A stretch of DNA of 64,000 bases from Sphingomonas sp. PAMC26645 (lineage in GTDB: Bacteria; Pseudomonadota; Alphaproteobacteria; Sphingomonadales; Sphingomonadaceae): contig NZ_CP039249.1 in assembly GCF_004795835.1 (NCBI RefSeq), positions 1,484,501 through 1,548,500 of the forward strand, in the 5' to 3' direction. A model generated the notes under the pieces. That model made no database searches and was not told where the DNA came from. It saw nothing but the letters and a program-made list of their open reading frames with translations. Position numbers and translations under genes: made by a program. Shown here one piece after another: positions 1-7,870 of this stretch (position 1 is its first letter; each line of letters starts with the position of its first letter).

Positions 1-146
1 ATGCGAAAACGGCGCGTGAGACTCGAGGGTCTCCGCGCCTTCCTCCACGAGCATCGCTCGCCGGACGGCTCCGTATAGCCGAAACCGGGTCTCGGAGCAA
101 GTTCGCCGCTGCTTCGTTAGGGGCCGCTCACAACAGGAGCGAAGAT

Positions 147-404
147 TTGAACGAACGCGGCATTCTCGTGCTGGGCTGGGTCGCCACCGTGACGGCGATC
201 GTGATGTACCTGTCGTACATCGACCAGATCATGCTGAACCTTTCAGGTCAGAAGGGATCGGTGGTCCAGCCGTTCGCGACGATGGTGAATTGCGCGCTGT
301 GGGTGGGGTATGGGTTTTTGAAGAGCAAGCGGGACTGGCCGATCGTCGTGGCGAACTTCCCGGGGGTGGTGTTCGGGGCGGTAGCGCTGGTTACTGCGCT
401 TTAG
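147..404 (+). CDS. SemiSWEET-family small membrane transporter
   Basis: An 85-residue, very hydrophobic protein with three predicted membrane helices (about residues 7-27, 40-57 and 64-84) has the size and layout of a SemiSWEET half-transporter. Such proteins dimerise in the inner membrane and move sugars by facilitated diffusion. The pattern of a Tyr/Asp-rich segment after helix 1 (YLSYIDQI) and VNCALWVGYG in helix 2 fits the MtN3/PQ-loop family. The start is TTG at 147, supported by an AGGAG box at 135-139; no ATG gives a better fit. Substrate is unknown. The gene stands alone and converges on cmk across a repeat-filled spacer. Confidence 0.8.
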   Translation: MNERGILVLGWVATVTAIVMYLSYIDQIMLNLSGQKGSVVQPFATMVNCALWVGYGFLKSKRDWPIVVANFPGVVFGAVALVTAL

Positions 405-467
405 GGCAGGGGGGGGTAACTGAGTTGTAGGCGGGGGGATTATGGCGGGCGGCAACCCCCGCTTGCT

Positions 468-522
468 TGTTCTCCCGCGAAGGCGGGAGCCCAGTCTGGG
501 TCCCCGCCTTCGCGGGAGAACA
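468..522. repeat. Intergenic palindrome, family A copy 1
   Basis: Perfect 20-bp inverted arms (TGTTCTCCCGCGAAGGCGGG and its complement) surround a CCCAG/CTGGG core. The same element recurs at 28337-28391 and 56586-56640. It lies between convergent genes (SemiSWEET and cmk), where a transcript from either side would fold into a strong hairpin. Confidence 0.9.
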
Positions 523-557
523 GTATTGGTTCACGTTAGCTTACCCCAACAGGGCAA

Positions 558-661
558 CCACCCCGGCGAAGGCCGGGGCCCAGTTGGAAAGGTCGCAGTA
601 ACTTAGCGCTGCCCTCAGTTAGCAACGTCCCCCAACTGGGCCCCGGCCTCCGCCGGGGTGG
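558..661. repeat. Intergenic palindrome, family B copy 1
   Basis: Outer arms CCACCCCGGCGAAGGCCGGG...CCGGCCTCCGCCGGGGTGG with CCCAGTTGG/CCAACTGGG inside and an interior of about 45 bp. Related copies lie at 17194-17299 and 56451-56553. The interior carries a TTAGC-ACGT-like segment also present in the third copy. It sits next to a family A element just beyond the cmk stop codon. Confidence 0.9.
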
Positions 662-687
662 CACAGCTTTTCTGGAAGGCGAAAGGC

Positions 688-1323
688 TTAAACCGAAACC
701 TTCTTCGCCCGCTGCGCCTCAACCAACGCAACAGCCCGCTGCACCGAAGCCTCGATCGACAAAAAACTAGTATCCAGCAACGCAGCATCCGCCGCCATCA
801 CCAGCGGCGCGGTAGACCGCCCACTATCCCGAGCATCCCGAGCCCGGATATCCGCCAGAACCCGATCCTTGCTCGCCGTCCCACCCCGAGCCTGCAACTC
901 CGCATGCCGCCGCTGCGCCCGGATATTCGGCGTAGCCTTCACGAACAGCTTCGCATCAGCATCCGGCGCGATCACGGTACCGATGTCGCGTCCATCGAGG
1001 ATCGCGCCACCCTCCTGCGCCGCAAACCGCTTCTGCCGGTGCAGCAATGCCGCCCGAACCAGCGGATGCGCCGACACCACCGACGCGAGCGCGCCGATCT
1101 CGTCGTCGCGCAACGCCGGATCGCTCAACAGCGCATCGCTGAAATCGCACGCCGCGACCGCGTCGGCCTCGGTCTCCGGATCGAGTCCCATCCGCGCCAC
1201 GCTCAACGCGACCGCACGGTAGAGCAGCCCGGTATCGAGATACGGCAGCTTGTAATGCTTGGCCAAGGCGCGCGCGATCGTGCCCTTGCCCGATGCTGCC
1301 GGACCGTCGACTGCGATGATCAT
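688..1323 (-). CDS. cmk: Cytidylate kinase
   Basis: A 211-residue nucleoside monophosphate kinase that phosphorylates CMP/dCMP with ATP in pyrimidine nucleotide metabolism. The N terminus MIIAVDGPAASGKGT holds the P-loop (residues 7-15), followed by YLDTGLLYRAVAL typical of Cmk and the ILDGRDIGTV segment of the nucleotide-binding core. A longer reading frame exists upstream, but the conserved N terminus fixes the ATG at 1323. The gene begins one base after the aroA stop, so aroA and cmk are almost certainly one transcript, an order common in alphaproteobacteria. Cytoplasmic. Confidence 0.96.
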   Translation of the reverse strand: MIIAVDGPAASGKGTIARALAKHYKLPYLDTGLLYRAVALSVARMGLDPETEADAVAACDFSDALLSDPALRDDEIGALASVVSAHPLVRAALLHRQKRFAAQEGGAILDGRDIGTVIAPDADAKLFVKATPNIRAQRRHAELQARGGTASKDRVLADIRARDARDSGRSTAPLVMAADAALLDTSFLSIEASVQRAVALVEAQRAKKVSV

Positions 1324-1324
1324 C

Positions 1325-2659
1325 TTAATTCCCCCGGCCGGTAAGCGCGTCGAGCGACCGGAAGAACACGGGATAGCTCGTCGCCACCGGCGATACATCA
1401 TCGATCGTGACGGGCTGAACGGCGCCAAGTCCAGCCACGACCATGCTCATTGCGATGCGGTGGTCGAGTTTCGAGGCCACCCGAGCGCCACCGCGAATCG
1501 CCGCGCCGCCCGAGCCGGTGATCGCCATGCCGTCCTCATACTCTTCGCACACCACGCCGCACGCTTCGAGCGCGATCCGCATCGTCGTGATCCGGTCCGA
1601 TTCCTTGACGCGCAACTCATGCGCGCCACGCGCGATCGTCGTACCGGTCGCGAAAGCCGCGGCGACGAACAGCACGGGATATTCGTCGATCATGCTCGGC
1701 GCGAGATCGGCAGGCACTTCGATCGCGGTCAGGGGCGCGTGGCGGACGCGCAGATCGGCGACCGGCTCGCCACCGACGGTGCGCGGGTCGAGCTCGGTAA
1801 TATCCGCGCCCATCATGCGCAGAGCCGTGACGATCCCGATCCGCGTCGGGTTCAGCCCGACATTGCGCACGACGATATCCGACCCCGGCACGATCGACGC
1901 CGCGACGAGCCAGAATGCCGACGACGACGGATCGCCCGGCACGACGATATCCTGCGGCTTCAGGTCCGCTTCGCCGGTGATCGAGATGATGCGGCCCTGG
2001 TTCGTCTCCTCGACGGTCAGCTTAGCGCCAAACCCCGTCAGCATCCGCTCGCTATGATCGCGCGTCGCGACCGGCTCGATAACCCGCGTGATCCCCGGCG
2101 TGTTGAGCCCAGCCAGCAAAATCGCTGACTTTACCTGCGCCGACGCGACCGGCAGCGTGTATTCGATCGGCACCGCGGGGCACATCCCGCGCACCATGAG
2201 CGGCAAGCGCCCGCCCGGCGAGGACGTGATGTCCGCCCCCATCTGCGACAGTGGCTCGATCACGCGCCCCATCGGCCTACCCGACAGCGAAGCGTCGCCG
2301 GTAAAGGTGCAGGTGATTGGATGGCTCGACACGAGGCCCATCAGCAGCCGCGTCGACGTGCCAGAATTGCCCATCTCCAGCGCAGTCTCGGGCTGGAGCA
2401 ACCCGCCCACGCCAACACCGTCCACGGTCCAGATTCCGTCCTCACCACGCTTGATCGTCGCCCCCATCGCGCGCATCGCAGCCGCGGTGGCGAGCACGTC
2501 CTCGCCCTCCAGCAACCCTTCGATCCGACTGGTGCCGACAGCTAAGCTCGCGAACATCAACGCGCGGTGGCTGATCGACTTGTCGCCGGGGACTGCGATC
2601 GAACCGGTCAAAGGACCGCGCGCGACGACGTCCATCGAAGTGGGGAGGGGGTGTGCCAT
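1325..2659 (-). CDS. aroA: 3-phosphoshikimate 1-carboxyvinyltransferase (EPSP synthase)
   Basis: A 444-residue EPSP synthase, the sixth step of the shikimate pathway, joining PEP to shikimate-3-phosphate. Visible motifs are VPGDKSISHR near residues 23-32 (substrate-binding Lys and Arg), NSGTSTRLLMG for phosphate/PEP binding, DEYPVLFVAAA (catalytic Asp region) and LRVKESDRI. The NSGTSTR motif resembles class II (glyphosate-tolerant type) enzymes; this is inferred from family knowledge. The ATG at 2659 gives MAHPLPTSMDVV; a much longer open frame upstream has no family similarity. It is the first gene of aroA-cmk and is divergent from the FYDLN gene across 99 bases. Confidence 0.97.
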   Translation of the reverse strand: MAHPLPTSMDVVARGPLTGSIAVPGDKSISHRALMFASLAVGTSRIEGLLEGEDVLATAAAMRAMGATIKRGEDGIWTVDGVGVGGLLQPETALEMGNSGTSTRLLMGLVSSHPITCTFTGDASLSGRPMGRVIEPLSQMGADITSSPGGRLPLMVRGMCPAVPIEYTLPVASAQVKSAILLAGLNTPGITRVIEPVATRDHSERMLTGFGAKLTVEETNQGRIISITGEADLKPQDIVVPGDPSSSAFWLVAASIVPGSDIVVRNVGLNPTRIGIVTALRMMGADITELDPRTVGGEPVADLRVRHAPLTAIEVPADLAPSMIDEYPVLFVAAAFATGTTIARGAHELRVKESDRITTMRIALEACGVVCEEYEDGMAITGSGGAAIRGGARVASKLDHRIAMSMVVAGLGAVQPVTIDDVSPVATSYPVFFRSLDALTGRGN

Positions 2660-2758
2660 GGGGCCGGGCTTTTGACAGTGGCCTTGCGCTATGGCAAGGC
2701 GCGCCCACTTTGCGAGGGTATCCCCCCGCAATCCATTCATCCGAAAGGTTCTATCGGC

Positions 2759-3085
2759 ATGATCAAGCCGGAATGGGGCACGAAGCGTTCGTGCCCGAAA
2801 TGCGCGACGCGTTTCTACGACCTCGAAAAAGCCGACCCTGTGACCTGCATCGAATGCGGGTATGCCTGGGAGCCCGAGCCCATCCTGAAGTCGAAGCAGC
2901 CGCTGCCGTTCGAGGTCGCCAAGCCCGACACCAAGAAGCCCGACGCGGATCTCGAGGGTGACGAGGAAGAGGACATCGCCTCGATCACCGGCGAGGACGA
3001 AGAGCCCTCGGCGGACGACGAAGTCGATCTGGGCGGCGACGACGACCTCGGCGTCGAGACGCCGCAGGACGAGCACGAGCGTTAA
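2759..3085 (+). CDS. TIGR02300 / FYDLN-acid family protein
   Basis: A 108-residue protein with an N-terminal zinc-ribbon-like part (MIKPEWGTKRSCPKCATRFY; a second CxxC in TCIECGY), the diagnostic RFYDLEK segment around residues 18-24, and a strongly acidic C-terminal half rich in Asp and Glu. This matches the alphaproteobacterial TIGR02300 (FYDLN acid) family, whose function is not established. The ATG at 2759 follows an AAAGG-type ribosome site. The tRNA-Ala gene lies 83 bases downstream. The four Cys suggest metal binding (inference). Confidence 0.9.
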   Translation: MIKPEWGTKRSCPKCATRFYDLEKADPVTCIECGYAWEPEPILKSKQPLPFEVAKPDTKKPDADLEGDEEEDIASITGEDEEPSADDEVDLGGDDDLGVETPQDEHER

Positions 3086-3168
3086 GTTTGAATATTTTTG
3101 GCAGGCGGCATTTACGCCGCTTGCCAACCCGGGCGGGTCCGGTTAGTGACCCGCCTCCCAACGGGAAT

Positions 3169-3244
3169 GGGGCCGTAGCTCAGCTGGGAGAGCGTTCGCA
3201 TGGCATGCGAAAGGTCAGGGGTTCGATCCCCCTCGGCTCCACCA
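3169..3244 (+). tRNA. tRNA-Ala (anticodon GGC)
   Basis: A complete 76-base cloverleaf with encoded CCA. The acceptor stem GGGGCCG pairs with CGGCTCC and includes the G3-U70 wobble that marks alanine tRNAs. The anticodon stem TTCGC/GCGAA encloses the loop ATGGCAT (anticodon GGC, reading GCC/GCU). The T arm reads AGGGGTTCGATCCCC. Confidence 0.98.
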
Positions 3245-3290
3245 TTCCTCCGTTGATGACCGGTCCGCCGGGGCAGCTTATTATATAACG

Positions 3291-4184
3291 TCAGTCGAGA
3301 TCGTCGGCACCGGCTGCGGCCGCGTGTAGGTCCCTGAACGTCTCCTCGATCGCCGCGACCATGACGCTTCCCTCGATCCGCGAGGCGGAATCGTTCGCCA
3401 CCAACACGCCTACGCGGCGCGTCGGATCGAAGCCCGTCAACCGAATCATCGCGATGCCCTCGCTCGCGAAACTCAGAGGCATGACCGTCATACCCAGCCC
3501 TGCGCGGACATAGGTCAGCGCGCGGTCGTCGCTGACGGTGCGGGCGGCCATGAACGGGCGCACGCCGCGCGCGGTAAAGAAGCGGCTCGTTTCGGCCAGC
3601 GCTTCGCAGTGGCGGCGGACGATCATCGTTTCCTCCGCGACGTCGGCGACCGCGAGCGTGGCGCGTCCGGCCAGCCGGTGGTCGCTCGCCACCGCGACTG
3701 CGAATCCCTCCTCGAACAGTACGCGACCGCGCGCATCGTCGCCGATCGCGCCGAGCATCACGTCGATCCGCCCGCGATCGAGCAGCGCGACGAGTTCGCT
3801 GCTCCGTCCCTCGACGACTTCGAGGCGTTCGGTGGTCGAGGCGCGTCGCGCCCGGCTTAATGCGGCAGCGATCCAGGACGGCGGTAACGTCGTTGCGATC
3901 CCGAGGCGGACGAGCTTGGTAGGCGCTGTGTCCTGCAAATCCCGTTCGGCGGCGGCGAACTCGGCTTCGATCCGACGCGCATGCACGGCGAACCGCGTGC
4001 CGGAGGGCGTAAGTTCGATCCGCCGGTTGGTCCGCAGGAACAGCGTCTGTCCGAGCGAAGCCTCCAGCTTGGCGATGCCGACCGACAGCGTCGGTTGCGA
4101 GATCCGGCACTGCGCGGCGGCACGCGTGAAATTGCCCTGGTCGACGACCGCCAGAAAGTAGCGCAACACATAACGTTCGATCAT
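3291..4184 (-). CDS. LysR-family transcriptional regulator
   Basis: A 297-residue LysR-type regulator. Residues 1-60 form the winged helix-turn-helix ([33 protein letters not shown]), followed by a linker helix and a periplasmic-binding-protein-like effector domain from about residue 90. It is divergent from ivd, and a perfect T-N11-A palindrome lies between the two starts, so it probably controls the leucine/isovalerate operon (inference). Its inducer cannot be read from sequence. Liu operons in Pseudomonas use a MerR-type regulator, so a LysR protein here would be a different control scheme. Confidence 0.93.
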   Translation of the reverse strand: MIERYVLRYFLAVVDQGNFTRAAAQCRISQPTLSVGIAKLEASLGQTLFLRTNRRIELTPSGTRFAVHARRIEAEFAAAERDLQDTAPTKLVRLGIATTLPPSWIAAALSRARRASTTERLEVVEGRSSELVALLDRGRIDVMLGAIGDDARGRVLFEEGFAVAVASDHRLAGRATLAVADVAEETMIVRRHCEALAETSRFFTARGVRPFMAARTVSDDRALTYVRAGLGMTVMPLSFASEGIAMIRLTGFDPTRRVGVLVANDSASRIEGSVMVAAIEETFRDLHAAAAGADDLD

Positions 4185-4211
4185 GCGTGTCTGATCATAG
4201 CGGGGGGAGCC

Positions 4212-4226
4212 ATAGACGGTGTCTAT
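4212..4226. promoter_or_regulatory. Perfect LysR-box palindrome upstream of ivd
   Basis: ATAGAC-GGT-GTCTAT is a 15-bp perfect inverted repeat that contains the LysR T-N11-A pattern. It is 28 bp from the regulator start codon and 82 bp from the ivd start, the usual place for a LysR recognition site. No other perfect palindrome of this type was noticed in the spacer. Confidence 0.65.
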
Positions 4227-4307
4227 CGCATGTGTTCGGTCGTATCAATTTCTCTTGGACGCAGCGACCGAGTATCATGCCAGCAACACAAGGTCTGGAG
4301 AGGCTGC

Positions 4308-5474
4308 ATGATACCCGATTTCGATTTCGCGCTCGGCGAGTCCGCGGACATGATCCGCGAGAGCACGCACCGCTTCGCCACCGACAAGATCGCGCCGCTG
4401 GCCGCGAAGATCGACGCCGACGACTGGTTCCCGCGCGAGCTGTGGCCGGCGATGGGCGAACTCGGGCTCCACGGCATCACCGTCGAGGAAGAGTTTGGCG
4501 GTCTCGGCCTTGGCTATCTCGAGCACGTCGTCGCGGTCGAGGAAGTCTCGCGCGCGTCCGCCTCGATCGGGCTCAGCTACGGCGCGCATTCGAATCTTTG
4601 CGTCAACCAGATCCGCCGCTGGGGCAATCCCGAGCAGAAGGCGAAGTATCTGCCCAAGCTAGTGTCCGGCGAGCACGTCGGCAGCCTCGCCATGTCCGAG
4701 GCGGGCGCCGGCTCCGACGTCGTCTCGATGAAGCTGAAAGCGGTGAAGACAGACACCGGCTACGTCCTCAACGGCACGAAGTTCTGGATCACCAACGCGG
4801 CCTATGCCGACACTTTGGTCGTTTATGCGAAGACCGGCGAGGGTTCGCGCGGGATCACCGCGTTCCTGATCGAGAAGGACATGCCGGGCTTCGCGATCGG
4901 CCAGAAGATCGACAAGATGGGTATGCGTGGCTCGCCCACGGCGGAGCTCGTCTTCACCGATTGCGAGGTCCCGTTCGAGAACGTGATGGGCCCCGAGAAT
5001 GGCGGCGTCGGCGTGCTGATGTCGGGCCTCGACTATGAGCGCGCGGTGCTGGCCGGGATCCAGCTCGGCATCATGCAGGCGTGCCTCGACGTCGTGATCC
5101 CCTATGTGCGTGAGCGGAAGCAGTTCGGGACGGCGATCGGCCAGTTCCAGCTGATCCAGGCGAAGGTCGCCGACATGTACGTCGCGCTGAGTTCGGCGCG
5201 CGCGTACGTCTATGCGGTGGCGAAGTCGTGCGATGCGGGCAAGACGACCCGGTTCGACGCGGCGGGCGCGATTCTGCTGGCGAGCGAGAGCGCGGTGAAG
5301 GTGTCGCTCGAATCGATCCAGGCGCTGGGTGGGGCAGGATATACCAAGGACTGGCCGGTCGAGCGGTTCATGCGGGATGCGAAGTTGCTCGACATCGGCG
5401 CGGGGACGAACGAGATTCGGCGGATGCTGATCGGGCGCGAGTTGATAGGTGCCGCCCCCAAGGTGGCGCAGTGA
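4308..5474 (+). CDS. ivd: Isovaleryl-CoA dehydrogenase
   Basis: A 388-residue FAD acyl-CoA dehydrogenase. Features include [10 protein letters not shown] and [10 protein letters not shown] (FAD/substrate loop), [10 protein letters not shown] with a Glu at residue 244 in the position of the human IVD catalytic base, [15 protein letters not shown], and the C-terminal [16 protein letters not shown]. The Glu position separates IVD from short-chain and medium-chain paralogues. It oxidises isovaleryl-CoA to 3-methylcrotonyl-CoA in leucine degradation, passing electrons to ETF. The ATG at 4308 has a GGAGAGG box just upstream; a longer open frame is not supported. mccB and mccA downstream complete the next step. 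Confidence 0.93.
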   Translation: MIPDFDFALGESADMIRESTHRFATDKIAPLAAKIDADDWFPRELWPAMGELGLHGITVEEEFGGLGLGYLEHVVAVEEVSRASASIGLSYGAHSNLCVNQIRRWGNPEQKAKYLPKLVSGEHVGSLAMSEAGAGSDVVSMKLKAVKTDTGYVLNGTKFWITNAAYADTLVVYAKTGEGSRGITAFLIEKDMPGFAIGQKIDKMGMRGSPTAELVFTDCEVPFENVMGPENGGVGVLMSGLDYERAVLAGIQLGIMQACLDVVIPYVRERKQFGTAIGQFQLIQAKVADMYVALSSARAYVYAVAKSCDAGKTTRFDAAGAILLASESAVKVSLESIQALGGAGYTKDWPVERFMRDAKLLDIGAGTNEIRRMLIGRELIGAAPKVAQ

Positions 5475-5486
5475 CGGCCACCGCAA

Positions 5487-5618
5487 ATCCTCCCCGGCAC
5501 GGGGAGGGGGACCGCGTAGCGGTGGAGGGGGCTCACCCCGCGCGCAACGCCGGCGGAAGCCCCCCTCCACCCTTCGTCCAAGCGGACGAACGGTCCCCCT
5601 CCCCGTGCCGGGGAGGAT
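5487..5618. repeat. Intergenic palindrome, family D, inside the ivd-mccB spacer
   Basis: Arms ATCCTCCCCGGCACGGGGAG and the exact complement, with a second pair of arms inside (GTGGAGGGGG / CCCCCTCCAC). The element fills nearly all of the spacer between ivd and mccB and ends five bases before the mccB start, so it is transcribed with the operon. Confidence 0.9.
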
Positions 5619-5622
5619 TGGC

Positions 5623-7224
5623 ATGACCGCCCCCGTCCTGACCTCCGCGCTGTCCCCCGACAGCGAGACCTTCCGCGCGAACGCGACCCACAACCGCGCG
5701 CTCGCCGAAACCCTCCGCGAGGACGTCGCCCGCACCGCGCTAGGCGGCAACGCCAAGTCCCGCGAGCGCCACACGTCGCGCGGCAAGCTCCTCCCGCGCG
5801 ACCGCGTCGAGCGCCTGCTCGACCCAGGCTCGCCCTTCCTCGAGATCGGCCAGCTCGTCGCCAACGGCCTCTACGACGATGAAGTCCCCGGCGCCGGCCT
5901 GATCATCGGTATCGGCCGCGTCTCCGGTCGCCAGTGCATGATCGTCTGCAACGACGCGACGGTGAAGGGCGGCACCTACTACCCGCTCACCGTCAAGAAG
6001 CACCTCCGCGCGCAGGAGATCGCGCAAGAGAACCGGCTCCCCTGCATCTACCTCGTAGACAGCGGCGGCGCGAACCTGCCGCACCAAGCCGAAGTCTTCC
6101 CCGACCGCGATCATTTCGGCCGCATCTTCTTCAACCAGGCCAACATGTCCGCGCTCGGCATCCCGCAGATCGCCTGCGTCATGGGCAGCTGCACCGCGGG
6201 CGGCGCGTACGTCCCCGCGATGTCCGACGAGACGATCATCGTTCGCGGGCAGGGGACGATCTTTCTCGCCGGCCCGCCGCTGGTCAAGGCCGCGACCGGC
6301 GAAGTCATCTCGGCCGAGGAACTGGGCGGCGCCGATACGCACGGTCGCCGATCGGGCGTGGTCGATCACGTCGCCGAGAACGACGAGCACGCGCTGACGA
6401 TCGTCCGCGACATCGTCTCGACGCTGCAACCGCAGGCGCAGACCGCGGTGAACCTCCAGCAGCCCAAGCCGCCGAAATTCGCTCCCGAAGAACTGTACGG
6501 CATCGTCCCCAGCGACGTCCGCGCGCCCTACGACGTCCACGAAGTCATTGCGCGCCTCGTCGACGGCAGCGAGTTCCACGAGTTCAAGGCGCTCTACGGC
6601 ACCTCGCTCGTTTGCGGGTTCGCGCACATCTGGGGCATCCCGGTCGCGATCCTGGCCAACAACGGCGTGCTGTTCAGCGAGAGCGCACAGAAGGGCGCGC
6701 ACTTCATCGAACTCGCCTGCCAGCGGAAGGTCCCGCTGCTGTTCCTCCAGAACATCTCCGGCTTCATGGTCGGCGGCAAGTACGAGGCGGAGGGCATTGC
6801 CAAGCACGGCGCCAAGCTCGTCACCGCCGTCGCCACCGCGACCGTCCCGAAGATCACGGTATTGATCGGCGGCAGCTTCGGCGCGGGCAATTACGGCATG
6901 TGCGGCCGCGCCTATTCGCCGCGCTTCCTGTTCACCTGGCCCAACAGCCGGATCAGCGTGATGGGCGGCGAACAGGCGGCATCCGTCCTCGCCACCGTCC
7001 ACCGCGACGCGGACGGCTGGACGCCCGAACAGGCCGAAGCCTTCAAGGCACCCGTCCGGCAGAAATACGAGGACGAGGGCAACCCCTGGTACGCCACCGC
7101 GCGCCTCTGGGACGACGGCATCATCGATCCCGCCCAGACCCGCGACGTGCTTGGCCTGGCCTTCGCCGCGACGCTCAACGCTCCCATCCCCGAACGCCCC
7201 GCGTTCGGCGTGTTCAGGATGTAA
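5623..7224 (+). CDS. mccB: Methylcrotonyl-CoA carboxylase carboxyltransferase (beta) subunit
   Basis: A 533-residue carboxyltransferase with the two crotonase-like halves of acyl-CoA carboxylase beta subunits. Visible are [13 protein letters not shown] and [15 protein letters not shown] in the N half, and [13 protein letters not shown] plus [15 protein letters not shown] in the C half; [19 protein letters not shown] is typical of MccB rather than PccB. It moves CO2 from biotin to 3-methylcrotonyl-CoA. The ATG at 5623 lies just after the repeat, whose terminal GGGAGGAT may act as ribosome-binding site. It works with MccA (7871-9709). Confidence 0.95.
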   Translation: MTAPVLTSALSPDSETFRANATHNRALAETLREDVARTALGGNAKSRERHTSRGKLLPRDRVERLLDPGSPFLEIGQLVANGLYDDEVPGAGLIIGIGRVSGRQCMIVCNDATVKGGTYYPLTVKKHLRAQEIAQENRLPCIYLVDSGGANLPHQAEVFPDRDHFGRIFFNQANMSALGIPQIACVMGSCTAGGAYVPAMSDETIIVRGQGTIFLAGPPLVKAATGEVISAEELGGADTHGRRSGVVDHVAENDEHALTIVRDIVSTLQPQAQTAVNLQQPKPPKFAPEELYGIVPSDVRAPYDVHEVIARLVDGSEFHEFKALYGTSLVCGFAHIWGIPVAILANNGVLFSESAQKGAHFIELACQRKVPLLFLQNISGFMVGGKYEAEGIAKHGAKLVTAVATATVPKITVLIGGSFGAGNYGMCGRAYSPRFLFTWPNSRISVMGGEQAASVLATVHRDADGWTPEQAEAFKAPVRQKYEDEGNPWYATARLWDDGIIDPAQTRDVLGLAFAATLNAPIPERPAFGVFRM

Positions 7225-7228
7225 CTCG

Positions 7229-7711
7229 ATGATCCTGCTGTCACTTCTCCTCGCCGCCGGACAGATCACCCCGGTCCAGCCGATCGTCAAGGGCACCGGC
7301 CTGCCGCCAGCGGCAATGACCGAAGAGGCCGGCGTCATGGTCCCGATCGACGCGCTCTTCGCCGCGCTCGCCGCGCGCGACGGGCAGGCCATCCTTACCC
7401 AGGTCCGCCCCGAAGGCAGCGCCACCGTCGCCGAGGAAAAGCCAGACGGCACGCACTCGGTCCGCCGCACCAGCTGGCCCGACTTCGCCGCATCGATCAA
7501 GCCCGGCCCCGAACGCTACGCCGAACGCCTCACCGATCCCGCGGTCGACATCGACGGCGACATCGCGATGGTCTGGTCGCCCTACGTCTTCACGATCGAC
7601 GGCAAGGTCTCGCATTGCGGCACCGACCATTTCGACATGGTCCGCGACGCCGGCCGCTGGAAGATCGCCAACCTCACCTGGTCGAAGCGCACCACCGGCT
7701 GCGCGAACTGA
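7229..7711 (+). CDS. NTF2-like / SnoaL-type domain protein, probably exported
   Basis: A 160-residue protein starting four bases after the mccB stop. Residues 1-18 form a short hydrophobic leader (MILLSLLLAAGQITPVQP). The rest has the alpha+beta cone pattern of NTF2-like proteins: an IDALFAALAARDGQAIL helix, an acidic middle strand region and a final GRWKIANLTWSKRT strand motif. No catalytic residues can be assigned. Its position inside the mcc operon suggests an accessory or chance passenger role; such lone NTF2-like proteins are often of unknown function. Confidence 0.75.
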   Translation: MILLSLLLAAGQITPVQPIVKGTGLPPAAMTEEAGVMVPIDALFAALAARDGQAILTQVRPEGSATVAEEKPDGTHSVRRTSWPDFAASIKPGPERYAERLTDPAVDIDGDIAMVWSPYVFTIDGKVSHCGTDHFDMVRDAGRWKIANLTWSKRTTGCAN

Positions 7712-7815
7712 CATGGCCTGTCCTACACCGCCCGCATCGGCTTATGCCGGGATGACCATGATGAAACAGTCGATCCTCTCCGCCGATCTTGCTGCCGTCG
7801 AGGGGCTTTCGAGCC

Positions 7816-7852
7816 CGATGTGCACATCGCTGGAGCGTCTGCACTTTGTGCA
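7816..7852. promoter_or_regulatory. Two neighbouring palindromes sharing GTGCA/TGCAC before mccA
   Basis: CGATGTGCACATCG (7816-7829) is a perfect 14-bp palindrome, and TGCAC-TTT-GTGCA (7840-7852) is a second one about two helical turns away. They occupy the 159-base spacer between the NTF2-like gene and mccA. They could be a tandem operator or an mRNA hairpin; nothing here decides which. Confidence 0.4.
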
Positions 7853-7870
7853 CTTCCGCGGAGCGAATCG

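Noticed and set aside
1..146. Short open frame from base 1 (MRKRRVRLEG...) ending at 78 and a GAGAC/GTCTC hairpin
   Set aside because: Only 25 codons, no family signal; the stretch may be the end of an upstream gene or regulatory DNA. Nothing certain to report.
3100..3125. GGCAGGCGGC-ATTTAC-GCCGCTTGCC hairpin after the FYDLN gene
   Set aside because: The T tract precedes rather than follows it on the plus strand, so it is not a standard terminator, and the tRNA gene lies just downstream.
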